From Epiperipatus broadwayi (lineage: Eukaryota > Onychophora > Udeonychophora > Euonychophora > Peripatidae): a stretch of DNA of 64,000 nt. The stretch is taken from assembly GCA_028023455.1 (NCBI GenBank), contig JAQFVV010012490.1:3970576-4034575 (forward strand), in the 5' to 3' direction. A program made the translations under genes and the position numbers. Under the pieces are notes generated by a model. That model was not told where the DNA came from and made no database searches. It saw only the letters and a list, made by a program, of their open reading frames with translations. Below, piece after piece: positions 34,100-45,121 of this stretch; the stretch's first letter is position 1, and every line of letters begins with the position of its first letter.

Positions 34100-36039
34100 A
34101 AGGAAAATTATAATTTCTAGGCTATCAAATAAATATATTTCAGAGATATAAACAAGATGTCTATACACCCTTAATCTCATACATCATGTTTATCCAGAAT
34201 ATACATCTTATTAATTTCACTTGTTAAAAATATTAATTTAAGTTGCATCTATTACAATTATATGTTAATTTCTTATCTCAAATCTAATTTAAACTTTACC
34301 AATATAACATTTTTGGTTTAATGCTTATTGAACTATTAGTATATTTATATTTTGAAGGGGAAATAATTATATATGTGATAAAATACTTATCTTAAAATAT
34401 CCTCTTCATTTTTATTTGCAAATAATAAATGCAAATATAGAGTAACAAAATAATTCTAAAAGGATTGTCTGTTTATGAAATGAATCAATATTAATTCATA
34501 ACAATATATATATACTTTTTATAAATAATGACAAAATTTTTACTTATTTATAAGAAATACAAAAGTGCTTAATATAATATGCAGTTACTAATCAAAACAA
34601 ATACAGCAAAATTTTATTATCTTAAATCCCTTGTATATAAATAAAGATCAATCAATTAGTTCATATATAAGTGAACTTTTATCAGAGAAGTCCATTTGTA
34701 TTATATATATATTATCTCATCATGCTGTTATTAATATATAAAAAGATGTTAATAATGTTTTAATATATAACCAATTTAAAATGTTTCTTGTAAATTATGA
34801 TTTTCATATTTAGCATTAATATTCATACATTATAGAGAATAATTTATTATTGATACAGTAGTGTTGTCAACAATTCAGAGAAATTAAATATTTATATAAT
34901 TTTATTTTTATATTTTATTTATATTTTAGACGTATTTTCTTTTTACATTTGTATATTTTAGCTGATAATTTCCTTTAAAATGGGTGCATTATTTCAATAG
35001 GGATGAAATTTCTGTAATGACATTTTAAAATTTTAATGTGAATGAAAGAATTCACATAAGTTATTTTTCCTTTTGTGCAATGATAATAAACAAACATCTT
35101 TTTAGTCCAAGTTATCCCATGGGTTGCTAATTTTATAAGAAAAATTACTTTATTGCAAAGCATAATTACACATATCTATATTAAGAAACTTTCAAATGAT
35201 ATTTATATTTCATTCTTTTTAATAGCAATTTGTAATCAATTTTCTCATATTTCCAATATGTAAGATCTCTAGTATTTTAAACAAGAACAATAAATGATCT
35301 ACTTGAAGTTAATCAAATCTCATTATTTTTATTTAAAATAATTTATAACTATTTATAGTATGCATTAAAACAGTAACAACAATTTCAAATGATTTACAAA
35401 TATAATGAATTTATAATGAAATGTTAAATTTTACAACATAAATTATATTAAAAATGATTAAGAAATTTTAACCCACCCAAGGTATTTTGTTTTAAATTAG
35501 TCAAATGATTAATAGATTTTTGCATCTATTTGTTTTGCTACAAAACTGTTTTGTCTTTTTTTTTTCCTCTGGTCAGTAAACTTTCTTTAAAAATTTAAAC
35601 TTTAATGTTCTATTCAAGACTAATATTAAATTATTCAAAATTATACATGTTAACACATAAATCAAACATATATTACATATAATTTTCAATAACATTTCCT
35701 TTATATACATAATTGTAATAGAACAATATTATTTTAATAACAATATTAATTTAATAATTTAAATAATAAAATAAATATGTAGTAATTTAAAATATAATAA
35801 TAAACGATTAAGAAGAAATAATTTTCAAATTCAAATGATTTAGAGTCATTTATTCTGTGCCTAATGTTATTTGTATCATCATAAACAAAATCATTACAAT
35901 TGACATTAATAATGACACTACTCTTTTTAACTTTATTTTTTTCTATAAACCCTGCAACTCTGACCATCTGCACATCTAGCTTTGAAGTTCTTCAACTTTT
36001 ATATATATTATACACTATGAGAATGTGAAGAAATACTGC
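34100..36039. other. AT-rich spacer, no gene seen
   Basis: Only low-complexity A/T-rich sequence. The minus-strand frames at 34975-35163 and 35746-35973 are considered noise. Confidence 0.5.
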
Positions 36040-38300
36040 TATGACAAGCTAAATGCATATACTACAACACTATAATTTATAAGTGAGAATAAGATTAATA
36101 ACAATAATGCTACAACTAAAAGAAAAGTTGCTACAGTAATTCATGCCAAGAACACCAAGAATTACAACAATAATAAACATTATAAACTACGACTAATTTA
36201 AGAAGAGGAGAAACCTCAACTCACTCTTGCAAAACTTTAACACTCAGTATTCCCTATAAAATCATCACCAAGCAGTAAGGGTACAATTAATTTCTCTCAT
36301 AATAAATCTCTTCCATCATCCCTTTTCCAATACACTCTTACATCTTTAACTACTTCAACGTCATATTGATATTATCAGATCCACAATTAACAAATGGTTA
36401 CTTTTATAAATCTTACTGATATATATTATGCCACTTTATATTTCTTCAGTAATAGATATATGAGTTCTTATTTCTAAATTATATTATTATGATCTCAAGG
36501 TTTTTATAATTAATATAAAATTTTCAATATTTGTTTTATGAACATATTGTTGATAAATGAATGATATCCTAGCAATAAACATGAGTAGATATACATTTAA
36601 TTTCCAAGCTAATGCCTATTTCTTATTGAATAATAATAATAATAATTTAATAAATAATTTAATTAAGACAAAATTTGCATTAACTCTAAATTTGAAATAA
36701 TATAATCATCTACTATGAGGACATTTGAATACCCAGAATGGGAAAAGGATTTTATGTCCACTCAAAATATTGATCAACAACAAATAAATTTATCAAATGG
36801 AAATTGACAATAATTGAATATAGAGCATTCTTAAGTCTATCTATTGTGATTAATAGAATGAAATAATCATATTTATTTGAATGGAATCTTCATATCAGCA
36901 AACAATTATCAGTCAAATAATTTAACATTTAATTTATGTATCTGTACCTGGAATAAACCTTTGAAAATATTTGTATAATAAATTGTATAATGTTTAGATT
37001 TCTGGAAATGGATTTAATGAGTACCAAGAACATTATAAAGACACTACACCAGATTAAACAACAAAATAACATTTATTAACAAAGAACAAATTTTATAAAA
37101 CATATCATAGAAATCCGTTACAAAGAATTTTAAAAAAAAATTATATTTATAATAGTCTTATACAATTGTTTATGAAGAATCTTTTACAATTTCGACTTTC
37201 CTTAAATTAACACATTACATGACTGAATTACATATGGTGGTCTTAAATGGACAAAATATTTGACTAGTTAAAAATTATTTTAAAATTTCACCCTCTAAAT
37301 GAAATACCTATTTTACTAACATTACAAATAATTATTTTGAGCCAGTTAAATAATCTAATCTAATCAATTATCAATAAATTTAGAGTACGTTACATCTTTC
37401 TTCATAAATATATGCCTTAACTAATGCTATAAATTCATAAATTTCAACTTTATCAGCTATATATTAATTAATTATTTTGGTCTACAATAATTAACATTTA
37501 CTAACCACTCATTTACCAAACTTTATGGTCTTTAATTATCACAGTTTGTTAAATATATCTTATTTATTAACTTTATGGTTTTAACTATCAAGTTATAATA
37601 AAGCCTTAAATCATTTCAGAGGTTACATTTATACACCCAGACACTCGATGCTATATATGTCCAACAATGAGTAAAGATAAACAATCTTTAATCTTACCAG
37701 TCCAGCAGTGACTTGCTTCTGGACGATGATGATCATGATGTACACCGCTTATTTAGGCTAATAATAATAATTTAGAATAAATAGTTATCGGTTTTATTAA
37801 TGATTGCTAGCAAGCACAGAAAAATGCACTATACATCAAAAATTTAGGGAGTTAAAAAGTGTTCCTGAAGAGGATGATACACCTCAAGTAACTAAACTTA
37901 TCGATGACTAACATATTAAATTAACAACACCTCACACAGTGGAAAATATATTATACTGAAGATATTGCTGAAAGGAAAAGCTACTAAAGCAATAAACATG
38001 TGATGGCATGAAACCAGAATACACACCTACTGTTTGAGGGCAATAAAATATGTTAGGATGTTATCTCTAGACATATATAATACAGGAATGAACCAACACA
38101 ATTAAGATGATAAACATGAGCAAATATCTCTCAAGAAAAATATCAACACTATTGAAGTGACCCTCACTATCTCCTAATAAACTAGCTAAATTATTTCAAT
38201 ATTAGTAATAAAAATGAGAGCTAAGCTTGATCTCCAAACCCTCAAGGTGGAAATATATTCACATACCTTGGAACACACAATGATAAGATAACAAATATCA
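36040..38300. repeat. Long dispersed repeat family L, copy 1
   Basis: Landmarks occur in the same order as in copy 2 (45122-47000). They are a GAGAAACCTCAACTCACTCTTGCAA-like block, GATCCACAAT, TATGCCACTTTATATTTCT, AATGAATGATATCCTAGC, an (AAT)n stretch, AGAATGGGAAAAGGATTTTATG, an AACATTTATTAACAAAGAACAA-like block, TCTTACCAGTCCAG, CTTATTTAGGC and CTCTCAAGAAAAATATCAAC. Identity between copies is patchy, so they are old. No open frame is shared. On the minus strand the TTTATTAAC block reads as an AATAAA-containing region, so the element may be transcribed leftwards. The type is unknown, possibly a decayed LTR element. Confidence 0.55.
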
Positions 38301-40675
38301 TTTATTCTAGAGAGGATTCAATTTTAAACTCTCATTAAATATAATATTAACTGGTGCACAAAACCAATAATAATAATAATAATTGTCAAATATGACTGAA
38401 TAAACTATAGCCTTAAATAATTAATAAAAACAAAAACTATATATCATTTTCACAAACATATAATACTCATTATAAATAAAGTGCTCACAATCAAGGACAT
38501 AGCAATACTCTTTAAAATCTTAATACTAAATCATTAAATATAGCTTAGGATCGTTAATACTAAAATTATAATAATAATTATAAGTGAACCTCTTTCTGAC
38601 GTGATAGACCATACACATAAATATAAAATGACTAATATTTTAAAATAGAATCAATCTTAAAGAGTGTATACTATTGATAATAATAATAAAAATGTATACT
38701 TAACTGGAATACATTTTAAAATATAGCGTAGCCTTTAAACATAAGTTTTATCAAAATATACTCAAGTTCTTAATCTGCACAATACCCATTTGCGCTAACA
38801 GTTCTTTTCTTCCACACATATAATGAAATATTAATATATAAATAAATTAATGAATGACCATTACTTCGCAAATAGTTCACATGTATATTGGACAAACAGT
38901 TCACATTGTTTTTCACATCACAGTAATTCTACTTGGTTTAAGGTAGCAAATTATTTTAATTCATTCCTTAATACAAATTCTTTCTTTTAATCCTAGAAAA
39001 GCTTTATCAACAAAAATTGTCGTTTGTTTTTTAAACATTTCTTTCAAATTAAACAGGGTTTTATCATTCAATTTTGAATTTAAAGTATTATTCATACAAC
39101 ATTTATATAATCTTCTTCCTCTATCACTCAGTAACTTTTTATGAATAAAAATCTAGATACATAATATTGCTTATTCAATTATATCACATAGCAGTTAAGT
39201 TAAAACTTTCTTTAACTTCAACTATATTCAGTAACTATTATGTACAGTTGTTCATGGAAAATAATGTTTGTTAATGATTTAACACTTATCAGAAACATAA
39301 TTACATATTAATAATTCTCTAAATTAGGAATATCAATTCATAACTAAGTCTCTATAACTTGTCAACTAAAGTTTATCATTTTCTAGTCAATACAATAAGT
39401 ATTCCTTAATTATCACTATAATAAATCATTAATTTTCACAAAAACAGTTTCTCTTTCATAATTTCCTCTAATATAAATAACAATAAGCATTTAAAAGTTT
39501 AAAAATCATCTTATCTTAACAAGTTATAGCAGAGGGTTAATATTATGTAATGAGCACTAAGTTTTCAGTTTTTTTATTTTTTTCTGGAATATATCTGCTT
39601 CAAAATTAGACACCTAAATAGTTCATAATTATATTTATAAAGCACATACTCGTTACGTAAAGCAATATATATATAAATAAATCTTGTGTTAAAGATTTGC
39701 AGAAGTCCCTACTGTCATTTTTTCAGGCGCATAGTCTTAAGGTTATAGCCTTAATATATATTACTAAATAGATCATGATGAATAACACCTTTAGATAAAA
39801 TAGGACAATTTAAAAATGTTACCTACAACATTTTGATTTCAGAAAGTAAGGGTTTCGCTATAGATGAACCATTAATTGACATATTACTGATAAATTCTTC
39901 CTTTAATATGGGATCACGAAATCTTGGTTAATTTCAGAATAAGAATTGAGTGTCCATGGAAAATTATTACATAGATATTTTGATTTTCAACTTTTTACGC
40001 ACTTCTCTAATATATTTCTTGGATGCAAATTCCTTTAATGCAGCTCTCCTAATATAATTCTTCCCAAAATAAGTCTCCTATAATTCTCAAATATGTGTGT
40101 GTGCATCCTTATATAACTTACTGTTGCCAATAACTTTGATTGACAAGAAACATCATTTCCTATTGATTTCTCCAACCTTGACTCAACAGCTGATTGGCCT
40201 TTTACTGCAGTCTGACACTAATTAGTTATAAATGGCCAGACGGTCATGTGATACTTTGGAATTTCCAAATATTAAGTTATATGGCTAAATAAAAAAAATA
40301 ATAAAACTAATAATAAAATATCAAATAAAAATTATTTAAACTAAGTTACTTTTATGGATGAAAAATTTTAGAGATTGATTTAACTTTGACTAAAAAATTT
40401 TAATCAAACAAAATGTTATTGAATGATTCTAAACATTACACATAAAAAATATTTTTTCCAATAAATAAATTACCATGCAAGCACACACACCCACACAAAG
40501 ATCATTCCCTATCTTTTACTACTGAATTTAAAGTTCTCTTTAAATAGCAATATACCTATTTATCTATTTCTAAATTAAATTAATTTAGTGTACTGTCTGT
40601 CTCAACTTTAATACTATTATTTAATAAATTGACTGATTATTATTTTTTTTTTTTTACAAATGATTTTAAATCAAT
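38301..40675. other. AT-rich spacer, no gene seen
   Basis: It may continue repeat family L for an unknown distance. Near 40190-40240 the words TGATTGGCC and TATAAATGG look like a CAAT/TATA pair but cannot be linked to a gene. Confidence 0.4.
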
Positions 40676-40933
40676 ATTTTATTAAATTTATAATAGCTAT
40701 TCTTTAAATTTTATCATACTACTTAATTTACTCAGTATTAGCTTATTAATTCAGGCATTCATCTTTTACCCTAACTTATATTAATAATCTAAACTTTAAT
40801 ATGATTAGCTGCATTTTAGATTTAACTTAACACATGATTTAAATATATGTTTAAAATATTTTAGTAAAGCCATGAATTAAATTATTATATTACATATTTA
40901 TAAGAGAAATATTTTAAACATTAGTTAATTTTG
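40676..40933 (+). repeat. Left arm of a large inverted repeat
   Basis: These 258 bases match the reverse complement of 42318-42578 at high identity with scattered substitutions and small indels. The outer end ATTTTATTAAATTTATAATA corresponds to the last bases before the third Merlin element, and the inner end TTAGTTAATTTTG borders the orphan terminal repeat. The two arms enclose 1.4 kb. Confidence 0.9.
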
Positions 40934-40973
40934 TTTTACAATAGCGGTTTCAACACGCTATTGTAAAACAACC
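40931..40973 (-). mobile_element. Orphan Merlin-3 end, fused head to head
   Basis: Bases 40946-40973 are the exact reverse complement of the 28-bp left end of Merlin-3 (42579-42606). Directly before it, 40931-40946 repeats the first bases of the same end in the opposite direction (TTGTTTTACAATAGCG), so the 43-bp stretch is a palindrome made only of transposon ends. The next 8 bases (40974-40981, AATTATTT) are the reverse complement of the 8 bases right of Merlin-3 (44124-44131, AAATAATT). Confidence 0.88.
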
Positions 40974-41104
40974 AATTATTTTAATTGAAACATGAGGGCA
41001 TAGATTATTATTATTAACAAAAAAAATTTTAGATTATTATTTTTTATTTGAAAATGGAAAAAAAAAAGTAGTAAAGTAAGTAATTATATTTAATATAATT
41101 TTAA

Positions 41105-41560
41105 TAAACAGAGCAAAACTCTCCATACAGTATTGCCACCTGTGCTAAACAGAGTAATCAATGGATGCCAGAAGGCTTGTGCATAAAATCCCTATCCAAT
41201 GCCTACTCATCCAATATCCCCAGACTAGTTTCTGGCTTGTGGCCTTCGTCAGTGAGGAGCTTTGGATCTGAGAGCACTGCATCTAGATCTTAGGATCTAA
41301 TGCAACCCTCTAGCAACCACCTTTTATCTCTACTTAACTACAAAACTATGAGAATGAAATTGAAAACACAAAAAATATTTTCAATCTAAGCTCAATAGCT
41401 TATATAGTCATATGGGTCTGAACTCAGTTCAGCACCCATACATTTTGGTGTCTTTGGCTCTTTTACAACCATAGCCACCACTATCCTATTAGGCAGGATT
41501 GGTGTTAAACCATTAAGCATCACATGATCACATTTCCTATACTAGCACATTAATTGTTGA
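41105..41560 (-). repeat. 456-bp hammerhead-bearing repeat, unit 1
   Basis: Begins TAAACAGAGCAAAACTCTCC and repeats with the same order at 41561. It is less AT-rich than its surroundings. The minus strand contains a complete hammerhead-like motif at 41209-41267. Tandem, inverted and truncated arrangement together with hammerhead motifs is characteristic of the terminal repeats of Penelope-like retroelements. No reverse transcriptase or GIY-YIG endonuclease is present, so the unit is non-autonomous or only the terminal repeat remains. Confidence 0.8.
41209..41267 (-). ncRNA. Type-I hammerhead ribozyme-like motif 1
   Basis: Same 59-base sequence as motif 3 (41884-41942), on the opposite strand. 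It has core CUGACGA, a stem II of GGC/GCC with loop CACAA, core GAAAC, the UAGUC cleavage region and a two-part stem I. Activity is not certain because the pair next to the core in stem II is an A/A mismatch. Confidence 0.65.
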
Positions 41561-41883
41561 TAAACAGAGCAAAACTCTCCATACAGTATTGCCACCTGTG
41601 CTAAACAGAGTAATCAATGAATGCCAGAAGGCTTGTGCATAAAATCCCTATCCAATGCCTACTCATCCAATATCCCCAGACTAGTTTCTGGCTTGCGGCC
41701 TTCGTCAGTGAGGAGCTTTGGATCTGAGAGCACTGCATCTAGATCTTAGGATCTAATGCAACCCTCTAGCAAACACCTTTTATCTCTACTTAACTACAAA
41801 ACTATGAGAATGAAATTGAAAACACAAAAAATATTTTCAATCTAAGATCAATAGCTTATATAGTCATATGGGTCTGAACTCAG
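41561..41883 (-). repeat. 456-bp hammerhead-bearing repeat, unit 2 (truncated)
   Basis: Direct copy of unit 1 with few substitutions (for example ATGAATGCC for ATGGATGCC, CTTGCGGCC for CTTGTGGCC, AAACACC for AACCACC). It stops at GGTCTGAACTCAG, where the sequence switches to an inverted copy. Confidence 0.85.
41665..41723 (-). ncRNA. Type-I hammerhead ribozyme-like motif 2
   Basis: As motif 1, with one difference: the stem II loop is CGCAA instead of CACAA. The change falls in the loop and leaves all stems intact. Confidence 0.62.
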
Positions 41884-41942
41884 ATCCAAAGCTCCTCACT
41901 GACGAAGGCCACAAGCCAGAAACTAGTCTGGGGATATTGGAT
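41884..41942 (+). ncRNA. Type-I hammerhead ribozyme-like motif 3
   Basis: In plus-strand order: stem I outer arm AUCCAA (41884-41889), internal loop AGC, stem I inner arm UCCUCA (41893-41898), core CUGACGA (41899-41905), stem II hairpin 41906-41918 (GGC, loop CACAA, GCC), core and stem III GAAACUAGUC (41919-41928), inner arm UGGGGA (41929-41934), loop UA, outer arm UUGGAU (41937-41942). All stem I pairs form, with one G-U. Stem III is only two pairs with a UA loop, but ACUAGU is self-complementary. That matches the short palindromic helix III of dimer-forming hammerheads in Penelope-like elements. The A/A opposition at the base of stem II is a departure from the usual G-C and could weaken cleavage. 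Confidence 0.68.
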
Positions 41943-42105
41943 GAGTAGGCATTGGATAGGGATTTTATGCACAAGCCTTCTGGCATCCATTGATTACTCT
42001 GTTTAGCACAGGTGGCAATACTGTATGGAGAGTTTTGCTCTGTTTATCAACAATTAATGTGCTAGTATAGGAAATGTGATCATGTGATGCTTAATGGTTT
42101 AATAC
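41884..42105 (+). repeat. 456-bp repeat, inverted partial copy
   Basis: Reverse complement of about 41503-41728. The junction with unit 2 shares the 5-base microhomology CTCAG, consistent with template switching or fold-back synthesis. At the variable sites it carries the alleles of unit 1 and not of unit 2, so the unit 2 changes arose afterwards or the copy came from another unit. It ends near TTAATGGTTTA. Confidence 0.85.
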
Positions 42106-42317
42106 AATTTTAGTGATTTTGTTTTTAGAATTTGTCATAGATTTGTACAAATTGTCATTATCTTGATTTTATTTACATGTATGTGTGTATATTGTGAGCT
42201 TTGGCTTTGCCAAGAAAGCTAATGTTTTTTTATTGCTGATAGTTAACTAGAAAAAAAATATCTAAGGAAAATTTATTAAATTAAGTGTGGCTATAAATTA
42301 TTTAAACATGAATAACT

Positions 42318-42578
42318 CAAAATTAACTAATGTTTAAAATGTTTCTCTCATAAATATGTAATATAATAATTTAATTCATGGCTTTACTAAAATATTTTAA
42401 ACATATATTTAAATCATGTGTTAATAAGTTAAATCTAAAATGCAGCTAATCATATTAAAGTTTAGATTATTAATATAAGTTAGGGTAAAAGATGAATGCC
42501 TGAATTAATAAGCTAATACTGAGTAAATTAAGTAGTATGATAAAATTTAAAGAATAGCTATTATGAATTTAATAAAAT
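42318..42578 (-). repeat. Right arm of the large inverted repeat
   Basis: Reverse complement partner of 40676-40933. It ends exactly at the first base of Merlin-3, at AATAAAAT, an unlikely coincidence unless the rearrangement involved the transposon end. Confidence 0.9.
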
Positions 42579-44123
42579 GGTTGTTTTACAATAGCGTGTT
42601 GAAACCGCTGGAGGGCGGGCTTGGTTTGTAAAAAAAGATAAATATAATGTTGCCGGGGCCGAGTTTCTTTTCTTTTTTTTTAATTGGCTTTGGTTTTTTG
42701 ATTTTTTTTTTGTTTATCACATTTATAAAAGTAATATCAAATGAAATTTTTTGTTTAAACACGACCAAAACAAAAAATTAAAAATAAACAAATGCATAAA
42801 CAAAAAAATTACAAATAAATGAATTTACAAAAAAAAAGTACTTCATTTTTTTGGCTTTTGATTCTTTTTTTTTATTTATATTTTCAAAGGGGACGGGTTT
42901 TTTTTTTTTTTTTTTACCGTCTACGTATTTTTTTGTTGTTTTTTTTTTTTTTGGTTGTCTTGTTGTTTATCACATTTAAAATAAAAGTACGGCGGCTATC
43001 AAATCTATTTTGGCTACCCCAAACAACAACAACAAAAAAAAAACCAAAACCAAAAAAAACCGGATCGATTAAATTTTAAAAAGTAGTTAACCGATTTTTT
43101 GTTTGTTTTGATTTAATTCTCATTAAACCCTTTTCTATTTTCGGTTCGGTATTGTACGACAAACAAAAAATCAGCCGATTCAACTACTTCTTCTTCTTTC
43201 TTCTTTTCGGTTTGTTTTGTTTTTATTTTGATAAATAAATCTATTGTCCATTTAACGGTAACATTTACAAGCCAAAGTCCAACTTTGGGAGAGGGGGGGG
43301 GAAGGGAAGGGTGTTTGCAATTGCTAACAGAATGGAACGCCAACAACTCGAAGATTGACCAAGTTTTGACGGTAATTCCCCCTCAAAAAACATCAATCTA
43401 TATGGCAATTAAAAGAAACTTTTTGGGCTCTTCAGGCAAAAAAAAACTAAAAAAAAAAAACACAGCAGGCATGCAGCTTCAAGGTGTTTTGTTTGATAAA
43501 CCACCGCCGGTTCCAGCAGTCAGAGAAGAATCCTTGTTCTTTCTTTGACATTCGGCAAAACAAGTTGTCCTATTTTTTGCAGCTATTCAATTAATCAACT
43601 CGCAGTTGTCGAACGAAACGTGACTTAGAGCGTGATTTGATAGGAAGTGCGCTTTGAACTACATTTGGCCCATTTTTTCAGCAGGAAATGGGGGCTAGGG
43701 AAGCATGAGACTCTGCTGATAATTGTTAGACCTTCCTAAAAGATGCGAGATAGAGGGGAAGATGGTCTTAATGAATATTAAAATAGTTTCGACAATCGTA
43801 ATTCCAGCCACCCTCAGACAATACTGTAAACAAAAGTGAAATATGATCGCTAGTCCGAAATGCTTAGCCTGAATCTGAGCCGTAAGCTGACACGATAGTT
43901 TCTGCGGCAAGATTGGCTAAATGTTCACGTTTCTGTGCATTGGCATAGAAATAAACACAGTCAGCCGGTGCCCTCCCCCGTATCAACGGACTATTTCTAG
44001 GCTTACGCGTTAGAAATAGAATGTTCGATAGCGGCGGAGGCGGCCACCTAAACGGCATATTTCTGTGCGCTAGCATAGAAATAACGCCCTCCGGTGGTTT
44101 CAACACGCTATTGTAAAACAACC
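42579..44123. mobile_element. Merlin-type non-autonomous element (Merlin-3)
   Basis: Inverted ends of 28 perfect bases (starting GGTTGTTTTACAATAGCG), extending with mismatches through GAGGGCG. They start GGT and contain TGTTTT like Merlin-1, and the element is 1.5 kb. No transposase motif was found; the open frames at 43113-43346, 43228-43548, 43695-43910 and 43864-44121 share nothing with the Merlin enzyme. The left half has poly-T repeats like Merlin-1. The right third is GC-richer with three short hairpins. The 8-mers beside the two ends differ (AATAAAAT left, AAATAATT right), but the right one matches the flank of the orphan end at 40974-40981 in reverse complement. Confidence 0.8.
43930..44082. 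repeat. Three related hairpins near the right end of Merlin-3
   Basis: TTTCTGTGC...GCATAGAAA (43930-43951), ATTTCTA...TAGAAAT (43993-44017) and ATTTCTGTGC...GCATAGAAAT (44059-44082) recur at about 65-bp spacing. They are separated by CCGGTGCCCTCC-like and GGCGGCC-like sequence. Sub-terminal repeated hairpins often serve as transposase-binding sites; that role is inferred. Confidence 0.6.
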
Positions 44124-44131
44124 AAATAATT

Positions 44132-45121
44132 AAATCAAAATAAAATATGATTTCAGTTATGACTGAAAAAAAAAAATCTTTATTAATGAAGGAAAAAAAC
44201 TGTTCTCAAACTTCTTTCATCTTTGAGAGCCTTTCCTGAAAACTGCAAGACAAATCTAATTTTTAAAGTGATAATTAAATGACATAAACATTCAAAGTTA
44301 AATAAAATAGTTATTAAAAAATTTTGCACTCATTTATTTTTTATTTTTTTAAAACTACTATTGTTGTAAAACCCTGTTTGCCATCTTCAGAATTAATTAC
44401 ATACATAAATCCAAAACTTTTTAGTCATTAACATTTTAAAATTCATTAAATCAAATATTTATACAAATGTGTGTACATATGTGCATACCTATATAGATAA
44501 CCATACATACAAATCTATAAATTAACATTAATGATTTTGAAATCTATATAAAGCAAATTTATCTTTCAGAAAATATAGATAATTGATTTCTCTTTATTTA
44601 TTAATTACAAGCTTTAATTACAATTATCTTTTCAAAGTTCCTATCATGTAGCTTAGATCAAGAGTTTCTTTATAGTCAACAAAATCATCCTTGGTTGATT
44701 ACTGTCTGTTTGGAATTATTTAAAAAATTGTATTTTTTTAAAAAAGTCAATTTATGAATGCATATATTGATTAATTAATGGATTAAAATAACTTAATGAT
44801 TGAAAAAAATATTGTTTTAGATTTATTTATATAATTATTGTTTATCATTTTCATTTACAATTTTTTTACTTTAATTCCTTTTTATAGTTATTTCTGAAGA
44901 TGGTGAACAGGGTTGGGCTAAAACTTTAATTATTCTATAAAAAAAAACCTTGATTTGTCATTATAATTATGGTTAGTGCTTATTTGTAAATGAAAAAACA
45001 ATAGCAGGTTCATTATTGGAGTGAAGTAATAAAAAAATCACAATCAGACAAATAACAGGATCTCAATTCAAATGATAGGATGACATAAACTAAGTTGAGA
45101 GTTCTCATATGTGATATATGC
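44132..45121. other. AT-rich spacer, no gene seen
   Basis: Contains two related words, CATCTTCAGAATTAAT (near 44380) and CTGAAGATGGTGAACAGG (near 44895), which are inverted relative to each other about 500 bp apart. They may be the ends of an old element; nothing else supports this. Confidence 0.4.

Noticed and set aside
33927-34151. 74-codon ATG-initiated frame
   Set aside because: The overlapping frame at 33881-34081 has more balanced, protein-like composition; both cannot be favoured.
43228-44121. Open frames inside Merlin-3 as possible transposase
   Set aside because: No zinc ribbon, no VEID, no SDxW and no IERLW-like motif; the frames follow poly-A/T and G-rich sequence.
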